A stretch of 45,000 nucleotides of DNA from Chrysomallon squamiferum (taxonomy: Eukaryota; Mollusca; Gastropoda; Neomphalida; Peltospiridae). The DNA is taken from assembly GCA_012295275.1 (NCBI GenBank), contig CM022666.1, positions 15,961,772 to 16,006,771 of the forward strand, written 5' to 3'. Positions 1 through 12,795 of this stretch are shown here, one piece after another (position 1 is the stretch's first letter; every line of letters starts with the position of its first letter). The position numbers were made by a program, and so were the translations under genes. The notes under the pieces are model-generated. The model searched no databases, was not told the DNA's origin, and worked only from the letters and a program-made list of their open reading frames with translations.

Positions 1-670
1 GATACGACCAATATGACTACTACGTCATAGTCAAACAACAAGGTGATGACCAGTTTCAACATTTATACAGTAAACAAACAGTACGTATCTTTTATACAGT
101 ATCTGGCCTGCAAGTATCTTTTAGACAATACATGACCTCTACGTATCTTTTAGACAATACAAACATATACGTATATTTTAGACAATATATATCCTATGGG
201 TATCTTTTAGACAATATATGACAATTACGTATCTTTTAGATAATATATGACCTGTACACATCTTTTATAAAAAAGGGCGAACAGCATGTATCTTTTAGAC
301 CAAAACTTATTTTGTCTGTGCGTATCTTCTGTGATACAACAGATGATCTGTACGCATATTTTATACAATATATGACCTGTACATTACAATTTAATAACAT
401 GATAATTAGTACGAATCTCTTGTAAAATATTATGATAAGTACGTCAGTTATTAAACAACATAATGAGCAACAATCACTGTTAACATTAGATATTTAATAC
501 GATGACCAGTACGTATTTTTTTTATACAATATATGACCAATACGTCTCGGTGTACAATCTATGGCCACTACCTCACGGTGATATTAAACAACATAAATTC
601 AATACCTCCACTGTACAAACATATAGGTCGTATATACTTAGATATTAAATATACAATATGACGAGTTGGT
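1..670. repeat. Degenerate 29-bp minisatellite
   Basis: Tandem units with core GTATCTTTTAGACAATATA start at 85, 114, 143, 171, 200, 229 and 258, a period of 29 bp (one step of 28). Beyond about 290 the same words (TATACAATATATGACC, TACGTA) recur with growing divergence to about 670. The array begins before or at the window edge. No coding potential seen. Confidence 0.85.
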
Positions 671-964
671 CACGTGGTCCTCCAGTCAGGTGTTTTTCTA
701 AATGTATTTTACATGATCGCCTCAAGGATTTACAACTGTTCTTATGAAACGAGTTAACACGTAGACCTCCACTTTCCTTCACGCGTCACTGAATCTCGTA
801 GATATTCTCTTCTGATGACCCATATTTGTCACAGATGTTTTTTTATATCGCTAAATGTGAGAGAATATTTCACCTGAAACCTGTTTACTTAACACGAAAC
901 AGACCGAAATTTCGCGAATTGACAAATGTTGAAAATTTGATTTACAGACGGCAGTTTTTCTCTT

Positions 965-968
<4 letters not shown>

Positions 969-1020
<52 letters not shown>

Positions 1021-1042
1021 CTCTCTCTCCATATATAAATAA

Positions 1043-1079
<37 letters not shown>

Positions 1080-1152
1080 CACATACACAATACACACACA
1101 CATACACACATATATATTATAAAACATACATACATACATACATACATACATA
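969..1152. repeat. Compound microsatellite (CT)n-(TA)n-(TACA)n
   Basis: About 50 bp of CT, then TA from about 1048 to 1076, then CA-rich and TACA repeats to about 1152. Short ORFs crossing it on either strand are only translated repeat (LSLS, RERE). Confidence 0.9.
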
Positions 1153-1504
1153 CACATATATCCATGTACGTTTTATCATACTGGTGTCAAAATAATTCCC
1201 ATCAGTAGTAATAATACTAATACAATTTACAATACCGTGTATTTCTAATTATTTCGGATTTTGTTATAATTTCAAAACAGTTATTCTTGATTCATGAATT
1301 AAAATATGTTAAATGTTTGTCACCCTTTGTGTGATAGATGAGAGATATTATGTCAACATCTTAACTAGCATCTAAACCATTTTATTAGACTAATACAGTA
1401 AGACAGTTTATTTCTATTTTATCTGACAAAATTACTAAACGTAATAAGCAGATTTTTCTCTGTGAATGTATGTACGATTCTACGTTGGATTGTTATTACA
1501 GGTT

Positions 1505-1610
<106 letters not shown>

Positions 1611-1971
1611 GTTTGACATATTTGGATAATTTCACACATTTATTAAACGAATAATTCGTACTACAGTCTTACAAGGAAAATCTGAACACGTAAATTCAAT
1701 TTTATTACGTCTGTACTGCTTAGGATATATCATTAAATTACTTTATTTACTTACTAACTAATTTATTTATTAATTTATTAATTCATTTTAATTCATTTTA
1801 ATTTAATTCATTTGTCGCTCTGTTATAAGATGACCCCAGTGTACAATAATAAATCAGTAAACTAATGAACGTTAAACAGAGGTCAAGGACATCTCTGCAA
1901 CTATTGGTAACACTCATCTAAAAATAGTAACATGCAATGGTTCTACGCAAAGAACTGATCTGCTGACTCAC

Positions 1972-2413
1972 CTATGTTGACAATTCGGACGCCGTCGGCT
2001 CGGATGGCGTCTAACGCCACCGTCACGTTCTGCAGCTTTTCGTACTGGTTCCCGGGCCTTTTCACTGCCGCACCGACCCTTCGTCCTTGCAGCGCTTCCA
2101 CGAGCAGCACGAGGTTGACGCCGTCAGCGAAGTCGGACCGCAGATCGTGGATGTCGACGCCGACTCGCTTCAGCTGCTCGTTCACCCAGTTTGTGAAGGT
2201 GTTCTTCTGAATCTGCAGCCAGGAGGCGTTGTCGGTGTAGCGCAGCGACGTGCTGTCGCGGAAGGTGCCGTCGCGGAAGGTGCTGTCGCGGAAGGAGGTG
2301 CTGTCGTAAGCCGACTCGTCTCTGAACGTCATGATTTCTTGGTGGTGTTGATAGTGGTGAACTTTGACTATGTTGTTCTGCATTTTGTCTTTGTTGGAGC
2401 GTAAAACATACAT
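1972..2413 (-). CDS. N-terminal exon of a filamin-type calponin-homology (CH) actin-binding protein, partial
   Basis: The open frame begins with Met at 2413 (a second Met at 2380, preceded by AAA, may be the real start) and runs to a donor at 1972/1971, CATAG|GTGAGT, phase 1. After a Ser/Thr/Asp-rich leader with a short FRD(S/G)T repeat comes a CH domain: WLQIQKNTFTNWVNEQL, then LRSDFADGVNLVLLVEAL, then ENVTVALDAI and GVRIVNIG. This matches the first CH domain of filamin-family proteins, which bind F-actin; wording such as NTFTNWVNEQL and VNIG reminds me of the invertebrate jitterbug-like branch, an inference. The domain is cut by the intron before its last helix; no continuation is visible between 1 and 1971, so the intron exceeds 1.9 kb. 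The exon is clearly GC-richer than its surroundings. The CH family assignment is secure, the subfamily is not. Confidence 0.85.
2250..2306 (-). repeat. 15-bp coding tandem repeat in the CH-protein leader
   Basis: Three copies of a 15-bp unit (2250-2264, 2265-2279, 2280-2294) differing at one base or so, plus a partial copy after a 3-bp insertion. They encode successive FRDST/FRDGT pentapeptides, in frame, upstream of the CH domain. Confidence 0.85.
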
Positions 2414-2739
2414 ATATACTTATCTGTTGGCTACTTCATTCACAGATCACTGTTTTAACTTATCTCCTACTCCATATTTATTTTATTTTATTTATTTATA
2501 ACTCCAGAACTTTTTTTTAAATTTATTTCTTTTACTCCATATACATGTAATCCAGCTTCTTGTGAACACTGAAAAGAAAATTCCTTTAGGAATATTCACA
2601 CGTCAACAAACTCGAAAAGAATTTTCTCTCTCTCTTTTTTTTTTTTTTTTCATGCAAGAAAAACACGAACGAATCTCCCCGATTTAGAAGAAAAAAAGAA
2701 ACTAAAAAAAAAAAAAAAAAAAGAAACAAAAACACCAAA

Positions 2740-3060
2740 AATAACAACTACCCCTCACACAACCAGTGGAGAAATATTTCTCGCTAAGTTCTCAAAAACC
2801 TCCACCCGTTGGGGGCGTTCAGACTTGGGCGGTAAATCCCGACCCTCAGATTGAGTTCATGTCTTCCACCCAGGCTCGGAGAGGAGCAGCAAGCGGTGAC
2901 CTGGATGAGAGGCGACTGGCGGCTGTTTAAGACAAGATTCGACTGTAAGCTATTTTCCTATTCATGAGCGCCACAAAGAAACGCGCTGAATACACCGACA
3001 AAACCGGTTTCTGGACCGCATGAATCGCGTACTTGGGATACACAACAAGCCGAAAAAAGA
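2740..3060 (-). promoter_or_regulatory. CpG-rich patch, possible promoter or 5' UTR of the CH gene
   Basis: Against an AT-rich background this stretch has balanced composition and many CpG dinucleotides (for example around 2812-2850, 2915-2935 and 2990-3035). It lies 330 to 650 bp upstream of the CH exon. No convincing ORF, TATA box or splice pair was identified, so the promoter reading is an inference from position and composition only. Confidence 0.3.
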
Positions 3061-3700
3061 AAAAACAACCACAACCCACACAACACTGGCAGAGACAACA
3101 TTCGGGTAGGTTCGTAGAAGAAACAGGTCTACGTGTAACACAAGCTGTCTGCTAAGCTAAACAATTACGTGCCATTAATCGCAACGATGCGTAGGAGGAA
3201 CTGGTAGACAAATTACGACAGACTTGCGAAAAACAATCACTCTTTTAAACAGAAGTCACTGCATTGTCACGTTGGGCCGTGCATATGCGAGAATAAATAA
3301 AATGTTGAAATTTTGGCAGTATCGTCATGAAGACGCTGCATAGGGGGCGGTCTTTATCCTTAATATCATTCAGTGAAACTGTATCTGTTACAAAATTTAT
3401 TACTTCGCAAAGCCGAACCCGTTTTCACTGACTCTGAATTGGCGTGATAAAAATCAGAGTGTATTAGTAGAAATCGTTTGTTGTGTGCTGGCTATATTTA
3501 GATGATCTAACAAGTGTCCCTGTTTTGTAATAGCTTCTTATACAACATCGTGGGAATATAGTGACTCTGAATAGCTCGATCGTAATAACTGTGTGTGCTA
3601 ACAGGACTCGTCACCAGTAATAAAACAAGTTTGATATCTATCAACACTGCTCATTTCTAAAATACGGTACTGGCTATAATATCTGTACTTCTCTGCAATA

Positions 3701-3741
3701 CACATGTATGTATGCTCACATGAATACTTACTCTCACTCAC

Positions 3742-3835
<94 letters not shown>
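3701..3835. repeat. Dispersed repeat copy A: conserved flank plus (CT)n
   Basis: A unique-looking flank (CACATGTATGTATGCTCACA, then TGAATACTTACTCTCACTCA) leads directly into about 90 bp of CT. The same flank with one or two changes precedes the (CT)n at 7110, so this is a repeated element and not just an isolated microsatellite. Confidence 0.75.
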
Positions 3836-3840
<5 letters not shown>

Positions 3841-4263
3841 TATCTTTGTCTCTAAAAGAAGAAATAAAAATGCGTTACATAAACTACATTGGCACAGTCA
3901 GTCGTGTACTTAGTGCGACTTTTTACTCTGTTTCCCGTTCCAACTATTACCCAACAAATAGTTTATTAGGGACCGCAGTTTATGTTCTCCTGCCTGTTAT
4001 ACGCTGCATGTAAAACATCTGTAGCTGCTAACTCATTTGTCTGAACAAGTAAGTGTTAGTACGTTAGAAGGTTAGTTACAAGAAAAACGAAATATCTGCA
4101 TGGTGATCTGAGCTTGTTCTAACCTGCAGATCATAACAAAACGAGACTTTACTTCCCACTGAACAACTAAGTTTGAAACATTTTTTATAAAGTGGCTTTT
4201 ATTAAATCTTGGAGGCTGAACTATCATACTTTTGTAAAATAATGATGATAATGGAGAATGAGT

Positions 4264-4295
<32 letters not shown>

Positions 4296-4939
4296 AATAA
4301 TAATAATAATAATAAACAATAACACTAATAACAAATAGACAAAAAAATGAAAACAAAAACAAAAACAATAGCAATAATAATTGTATCAATAATATGACAA
4401 AACAGAGTTAGACTTTAAAAGTTTTAAGATTAAACTTAAAAACACTTATTGGAGTAATTATGACGTCATAATAGTTTGACGTAAACAGATTGTGACAGTT
4501 TTGTACACAAACAAGGAATGGTAACGAGCTCGTCAGGTTTGTACATCTTCTTCTGCTTTCATTTATTTATTTATTTATTAAATTTTCTTGATTTTATTAT
4601 TCTTCGTTTTTTTTTTTTTTTTTTTTTAACGAAATGAAAAATTTGAAACCAGTACTTTTTAATTATTGTTATTGTTGTTAAATTTAACATTTTATAGATA
4701 AGTACAGTTATCAAAGGTTGATACAAAATAACATATCAGAAATTATATGACTGTACATATTTATTTATTTATTTAAAACAATGCAGCGCCAAAATTAATA
4801 CACAAATTAAAATAACAATTAAAAAAAAAATAATAATAATAATAGTAATAATAATAAAAATAATAAAATTAAAAAACAAAATAAAAAAAAAAAAAATTTA
4901 AAAATTCTTTTTTTTAAAAATTCTTTGTTCAAACATTTT

Positions 4940-5011
<72 letters not shown>

Positions 5012-5012
5012 A
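4940..5012. repeat. Compound (CT)n-(TA)n-(GA) microsatellite
   Basis: CT from 4940, TA to about 5005, then GAGAGA. The CT...GA ends are complementary, so the tract is a near-perfect palindrome and could form a long hairpin. Confidence 0.85.
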
Positions 5013-5544
5013 ACAACAGCAAAACAACAACAAAACAATAATAGTAATACTAAATAATATCTGAATATTATAATAATAATAATAACAACAAAAACAACAA
5101 CAGTAACAATAACAACAATAAATACATTTAAAAAGAAAGAAAGAAAGAAAGAAAGAAATATAGAAATGAATAATTAAACAGACACATTTTGCGTCAGTTT
5201 TATGATAAACATATGTAGATTCATGTCTGACTTGTTTACAACGCAGGCTACTGCGACACTGATCCATTCCTTTATTTTTAATTTATTTACTTTTCATTTC
5301 CTTAATCGTTTTGGTGGATAAAAGCGACGAGGAAACGCTCATGAAAGGAAATTAAATTTTTATTAGTCAGATTCAGCACAAATAATTGCAAACGTAGTGA
5401 TCTTAAAATGCTCACTCCCAAAAGTGATGGTAATAATTAAATGTTGTACTCGAAATCCGAGCTTTTGCTCGTTAGGTAATATTCTGTTAGGAAAAATAAA
5501 CATAAACGCTCAAAGAAAATCACTATAAAGCTGTCGTATCATGG

Positions 5545-5545
<1 letters not shown>

Positions 5546-5602
<57 letters not shown>
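5546..5602. repeat. (TAA)19 microsatellite
   Basis: Uninterrupted TAA trinucleotides. A second, shorter TAA run is at 5727-5764. Confidence 0.9.
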
Positions 5603-5603
<1 letters not shown>

Positions 5604-5730
5604 TCGTGTCCGTAACTAGACTCTTTTTGAAATGTGACAAAAACACTTAATTGCAGAGAGAAGCGGGGCAAACAATCCTCGATTCTAGACATTTATATTT
5701 TATATATTTAAAAAAAAATCTTTTATAATA

Positions 5731-5766
<36 letters not shown>

Positions 5767-7070
5767 GCGTCAAATTCGGTATACGGCATTTGCCTATTTT
5801 GCCTCAATGTAGTTAGGACACGAATAATAACAATGTTTTATCTTTCTCTGTACTTTATTTTGAATCGATAGTCTGTCGTCTGTCAGATCTCCCCAGACTC
5901 ATTCCGTGCATCAGCACGTGCAAACATTTTATTCGTCACTAAAACACTCGTATTACTTGAGATCAGAACCTCCATGTAAAACGTCTGCACACAATAAACG
6001 TGTCGAAATAAACGACACTTCAAAATGTCTTTTTAAAACTTGCAACTTGTTCACTAGAGCGAGCAACACTCTACTTTGTTCGACTGGCGATTAACGCATC
6101 TCCTTTTATTATTCGTAACAAAACAACATGATCAGTCTCCTCACTGACGTTGCAATTTAAAGACGTAAAAAAAAAAAAAAAAAAAAAATAAAAAAAAAAT
6201 GTCTGCCTTGTAAAACCAGATGCAGACGAGTTTTAACACGTGATATAATTTTATGATAGGGAGCGTATTGTATAAATCGATAAGCGTTAATTCTGGTAAG
6301 AGTATGAAATAATATATAAATAAATAAATAAATAAAGGCCCTGCAGAAACATCAATAAAACTAACGAAGATAACTCTGCTAGGAACTGCACATACATTAA
6401 GGAATGTTCTCTATCCAATAATGACTGTTTCTGCCCGAATATCAAGGACTGTGTAGCTTCGGCAACAAGTATGTGATGGTAGTGGCAGTAATATTAGTAG
6501 CAGAAATAGTAATCTTAATGTAGTAATAGTAGTAGCAAATAAAACAAAATAAAAAAATCCTTTTCAAACATTTTTATTTGCATATTGTCAACAACATGCT
6601 ACATTATACAACAGAAGACAAAAATATTTTCTTTAAAAATTACATTTTTCTAATTAACAAATTTTTGTTTTTTTTTTTTCCCCACTTTTTCCTTTTCCCG
6701 GTCGTTAAAACAATGCATTAACACAATTTAAAAAAAAAAAAAATAATAATAATAATAATAATAACAGTAATAATAATAATAATAGGAAAAAACATTTTTT
6801 GCAAATTAACAAAACCAAACCAGTGATAAAATTAATCAAATAAGATGAAGATGTTTACTTTAGAAAGGCAAAAATATCTTAATATTTACTTGTTTTGTGT
6901 TTGTTGTAAGAGTATATTATGTAATTATACCAAAAACATTTTGTTTCTGATTATTTGAATTTGAGTTTGTTTGCTTTTCTTTCATTGGACAAAAAACTAG
7001 ACCATGCATCCAAGAGCCCATGATTTATATTCAGGTATGTACGTACACACATATACACTTAAAAACATAC

Positions 7071-7106
7071 ACACATGTATGTATGCTCACATGAATACTC
7101 ACTCAC

Positions 7107-7198
<92 letters not shown>
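7071..7198. repeat. Dispersed repeat copy B: conserved flank plus (CT)n
   Basis: The flank from 7072 matches copy A at 3701 over about 40 bp and is again followed by CACTCACTCACT and about 88 bp of CT. Sequence after the CT tract differs between copies. Confidence 0.75.
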
Positions 7199-7201
<3 letters not shown>

Positions 7202-8385
7202 CAGACATAAATATGCATATACAACATACATATACCCATATGAACTAATAAATGTCCACACAGATAATTTTTCAGAAATATACAAATGTAAATGTGGCAG
7301 TAGCTGATAATACAAGGTGAAACTAACTATGATAGAAATATAAAACATCACCAGTTCTTTGTTAACAAAAAATACTTCACAAAACTCAAACCACACACAT
7401 ATTACATTTTATTTCTCACCACTTGGAACATATTTACCAGTCTTGTCATAATCAAAAACAAAAACAAAAAAATACACCTGCATTAATTTCCTAGCTAAAT
7501 AAATGTTTTTAGGATTTCTAAGCAATTAAATTCATTGTATATATTTTTAAAAATAATCTTTGATTAAAGAAATAACTTTGGAAGCTGTTAATTGCTGTTG
7601 TGCGACCCATCAGAAATTATTTGTTAATGTTAAATAAAAATAAAATAAAATCACCACAACCATCTGTCAACAGAGGAGTACACTGGACTTGTTTGCAATA
7701 TGATTCTAGTAATGCTAAGCCATTATTTATTACAGAAATACAATAAACATTTGTTTAGTGGACTTCATTTATATGACTTCATTTAGGCAACTGATTAAAT
7801 TAGCTTTGCTGCCTCATGTGACAGAAATAACAAATGATATATACACTTTTAATATTTTATTATTATTATTATTATTTTTATTTTATAAGGACATTAAGAT
7901 TTAGTATATTATCAGTGTTTGTTACTCATTTTAAATGGTTGGAAATGGTTAAAAGTGTTATAAAAATAACAATAAAAGTTGGTCTAATTAAATAATTTTG
8001 AAAATACTGCTGCCAATGATGTACTGGTATTTTAATAATTGTGTCCAAACTAAAAATGGAAATGAAAAAAAAATTAATATTTGTTCTTCATCAGCAAGTG
8101 AAGATATCCATCAATATTTTTCAAAATGAAAAGTTATCTCTCTCTAAGTTATCTCTTGTCTAAAAATAATAATAATAATAATAATAATAATAATTAAACA
8201 TTTCTATTTACTAGTAATCTGAATAATATGTACACATATCACCAAAGATTATTTGAGTCATGGAATAAACAAATACTGTGCTATAACATTTATTTATTTA
8301 TTTATTTACTTCCTTACTTATTTAGTTATTTAATTATTCATTTATTTACTAACTAAATATAGAACATTTCTAAACTAAATATAGC

Positions 8386-8391
8386 TTTATT
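8386..8391 (-). terminator. Possible polyadenylation signal of UGGT
   Basis: AATAAA on the minus strand, about 230 nt past the UGGT stop; another overlaps 8341-8346. In sequence this AT-rich the hexamer occurs often by chance, so this is only a candidate. Confidence 0.2.
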
Positions 8392-8620
8392 TACTTTCTA
8401 TTTCATCTTCTTCATTTTTACTCTGTTACTATTTTAATACATATTTTTACTTACTTGAAAAAATATATTTTGTTCCCTTTTTTTTGTCAGTACTTTTTAA
8501 TGACACAATAATATATACAGAGTATGTTTACACAGATGAAAAACAACATGTAACAGAAAAATGAAACAAGTCAGATGATGGTGGAATGATAAATATCAAC
8601 AAACTAAACATGGCGTGCTG

Positions 8621-9575
8621 TTATAACTCTTCTTTTTCCAATTTATCTGAAAAAAAAAAAAATAATATATATAAAAAATTAAATAATAATAATAATAATA
8701 ATAATAAAGTAATAAAATAAATTAATAAATAATTTTGTTTTCTTTAAATAATATTATAATATTAAATATATTAAAACTCCAGCACAGAAATTTATTAATG
8801 TATCTTTGTTTATCTAATGTGCAAGAATTTGAACGTTTTTGTAAAATTATATATCAGAAATAACAGACTCAGTGAATCAACACCAGTGTATAGATCAAAC
8901 AGAAGGTGAAATTTCAGACTGAACATTTGTTACAAGATTAATCTTACTGTCACACTCTCCTCTTTTACTGTCACTCTCTTGTTTTATTGTCACAACAATC
9001 GCCTGTTTTGCTCACCTGTTTTACTGTCGCTGTGTTCAAACATGGAAGGATCATACTCTGTCTGTGATCGGGTGTTTGTGCCGTAGATTTTATCCCAGAG
9101 GACTTTTATTTTGTAGTCGTACTCCTTCCACTCCGGAACGATTCTCATCGCTGCCTGCAGCTTCGGCTCCTTTGTCAGCGGGTTGTTACACTGTGACAAA
9201 CAGAAAATATGTTATAACAATAGGTTATTAAACACAGAGTGAGAGACAAAAGATGAGAGAGAAAAAAAATAGTGAGAAGGAGACAAAGACACAGAGAAAG
9301 AGTTTAATTCAATTAATTACAAACTAACATACTGCTTTAATTTTAACATCATATATAATACTATAAATATTAATGGAATTTCAGCACACACACACACACA
9401 CAACAAAGAAAAATGTAAAAACTGAATTACAATAAACAGATAGTCACACTCACAATATAAACAAAAAAACAAAAATTACCACACACACACAAAAACTAAA
9501 TTACAATAAACACAGTCATACACACAGTATAAAGAAAAGAAGTAAAAAGTTACCACACACACACACACACACACA

Positions 9576-9613
<38 letters not shown>

Positions 9614-9621
9614 AACACAGA

Positions 9622-9660
<39 letters not shown>

Positions 9661-12600
9661 AAACACAAACACAGAGACACACACACACAGACACACACAC
9701 ACACACACAGACACACTACAAGTATAAATTACCAGGTCTATGGTTTTGGCGACAGTTTTCTCCTCGTCGCTGCACCACGTCTCACACCACAGCCACTCCT
9801 GTGGCAGCGACTTGATGGCGACCTGGTGGATCATGTTGTTTGGCAGATCCTGGTCCAGGTTCGACAAACTGTTAGGATCCTGGCTCAAACCCTGATACTG
9901 GCCCCGGAGCCGGTCGCCCGCGGCAACACGTCTGAATCGTTTTAAATCTACTACATACAAGGCACTGCAATTTAAAAACAAATAAAATAAATATAAATAT
10001 AAATATATATAAAAATAAACAAATATGTAAAAATACAAATAAACAAACATAGAAAACAAAAATAAATAAATAAATAAACAAAAATAAATATAATAGATAT
10101 CAAAAAATATAATAATAAAAAGAAATAAATTTAGTATAAATAAATTTAATAATAATAATTGGAAATAAATTTTATTTTTTTTTTAAACTACTTGTCTGTC
10201 TGTCTGTTTAACTCTCTCTTTCTCTCTTTCTATCTATATAAACATACACAGAGGTTCATATACTGAAAAAGTTTAGAAAAAGTCACAAACACATTTTATT
10301 TTTAACTCTGATAAAGAAATATATAAATAAAATTGTTTAATAGAACATTTATAAATATTAACATCACCTGACAACCATTTATTTATTCTGTGATCATGTT
10401 ATAAATTCAGTGGTAATTCTGTGTACGAACATAACATTTATAATGTGCTACACATTAAATTACATAATTTAAAACAAAACACACCTGATGTGGTACTTTC
10501 TGCCTGCTAAATGACTTGCCCAGTAACCTGACTTCCAAAACCTGAAATAAAAACAAAACTGCAAAAATCTTCAACATATTTTAAACACAGTTCAAATTCT
10601 GATAATTTACATATCAGAACATTTTAACAGTGAAAGTCTTTTAGATTTGAATCCATTGGTTTTTGGGGTTGTTTTTTTTGTATATTAATAACACAAAACA
10701 GGAAAACAGTTATTAACAACTCTTACTAAGACATGTTTATTTTCTCTGATAAAATTGGAACAGGAAAATGGCAGACAGACTAAAACGTGTTAGGTGAGTG
10801 TTCTAACCATTGGGCTGCTAGGTTTTATAAATACAATATTCACACTGATACAAACAATTCATTTTAACTGTTTATATCACAAATTTCTTCAAGGAGTGTT
10901 TAGAATCAAACTTATGATTTACAGAAACACACACAGACACAAACAAACACACACACTCATTCACACTCAAACATCTACAAAAACAAACACATACACATAC
11001 TGTCACAAAGACACACAGAGACACACATACAAAAACACACACAGAGACATACATACAAAAACACACACACAGACACACATACAAACAACATACAAACAAC
11101 TGGAAAACACCCCGACAAAACCAGCTTATGATAAAATACAATATAAATGGTAATTAAACACTTTTTGTCTCCTTTGACAGTTTTCTATAGCAATCTGTTC
11201 ATACCTAAAACCATCCATTTCTTTTCTACTGCTGCAGAATGGGGTGTACCCGTATGGAGCCCCTCCAAGGTCAAGGTCATGTAATTCTTGAAGATCAGCT
11301 CTAACTATCTGTTATTAAAAATGTAACTATTGTGATTTTATATTTACAAATAACATGAAATCATCATGGCGTTTATATTTGGCAAACAACAGAAAATTAT
11401 AAATATTTAAATAAAATAATAAATTACTAGATAGGAGATAAAGATGATTTTAAATTGAAAAATCTCAAGTTAAAAAATGCCTTAATTTTTGTGTATGTGT
11501 TTGTGTTTGTGTGTGTGTGTGAGTGTATTTGTGTCTGTGTATTTTGTGTGTGTGTCTTGTCTGTCTGTGTGTATGTGTGTGTGTGTGTGTGTGCATGTAA
11601 TCTTTCAAAAATAATTTTTAAAGATTCTGACAAAATAAAAACATTCATTTTTAGTGATATCATTGATTTAATAAACTGTTACTTACTTGATCAGCATCTA
11701 CAAAAATAATTTTTTTGACATCGAGAGGAAAAAGAACATCAAGGAAAAGAATCTTGTAGCTGGAAGAGAGAATTAAAAAAAAAACAGATACAATCAGAGA
11801 CAAACATCATGTTATAAGACATTTTTCTGTAAATGTAAATATTAATGTGTGTGTGATAAATAATATATATTTATAAAATGATGTCAGGATAAAATAAAAT
11901 AAAATAAAATAAAACAAAATAAAATATAGTAAAATAAAATAACATAAAATAATATAAAATAAAATAAAATAAAAAATTAAAATAAAATAAAATAAAATAA
12001 AATAAAATAAAATAAAATAAAATAAAATAAAATAAAAAATAAAATAAAATAAATTAAAACAAACCAAACCAAGCCAAACTCAAACCAACCAACCCAAACC
12101 AACCCAAACCAAAACAAAACAAAATGGAAACTGGAAGAACACAGAATTGATTCTCACCCCCAGATGACTCTCTGTTTCTCTTTCTGCTGGTTGAGCCAGC
12201 GAGGCCACTTGTACTGAACCAGTTCATACTCAAACCCGTGTTCCCTCGCCATGTACGGAATGAAGTCCTGAAACAACACACGTGTTAACACTTTTATTTA
12301 CTTATCTACCTATTTATTTATTTATTTACTTATTTACTTATTTACTTATTTACTTGTTGATTTATTTATTTATTTATTTATTTACTCTTTTTTCTTAGAT
12401 GTTTTTATTTATTTATTTATTTATTAAATATAGGTCTATTGGCATTATGTAAACAAATTTAATCTCAGACAATCTTAACATCCATCAAATATCTTAAATA
12501 ATATTTCTTCATTCATTTTTCATTTATTCATTCAATCATTCATTCTTTAATCATTCATTCATACATTCATCCATTCATTCATTCTGTCAATCTTCCATTT

Positions 12601-12764
12601 GTTCATTCCACAACAGGATTATTCAACACAGTATAAAATAATTATCATATAGCTGTTCATCAGAAAATCTTACCTTAAATGTTGGAGATAAGTAATTTTT
12701 GAGAAACCAGAATTTTACTTTGGACTTTGTATGTTTCAAAACACTCAACATCATTATTCTGAAA

Positions 12765-12795
<31 letters not shown>

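Larger units (their letters stand above)
2414..8620. other. Intergenic region between the UGGT 3' end and the CH gene
   Basis: No protein-coding gene recognised. Contents: poly-T and poly-A runs at 2636-2722, the CpG-rich patch near 2740-3060, unique sequence to 3700, then microsatellites: (CT)n at 3745-3835 and 7110-7198, GAT/AAT at 4260-4315, a CT-TA compound at 4940-5005, (TAA)n at 5546-5602, 5727-5764 and 6743-6783, and TTTA/TAA runs at 7855-7880, 8165-8195 and 8285-8320. Short ORFs here (such as 5906-6094 plus) have no recognisable domain. Confidence 0.7.

Noticed and set aside
851-1165. Arg/Glu-rich (RERE) and Ser/Leu-rich ORFs at the (CT)n tracts
   Set aside because: Translations of CT/GA dinucleotide repeats; the same at 1466-1654, 3704-4013, 7004-7396 and 15013-15276.
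5906-6094. 62-codon plus-strand ORF in the intergenic region
   Set aside because: No domain, no splice context and no composition difference from its surroundings.
12054-12281. 75-codon minus-strand ORF over UGGT exon 36
   Set aside because: Wrong frame; the UGGT frame over 12158-12267 gives the conserved [12 protein letters not shown] segment.
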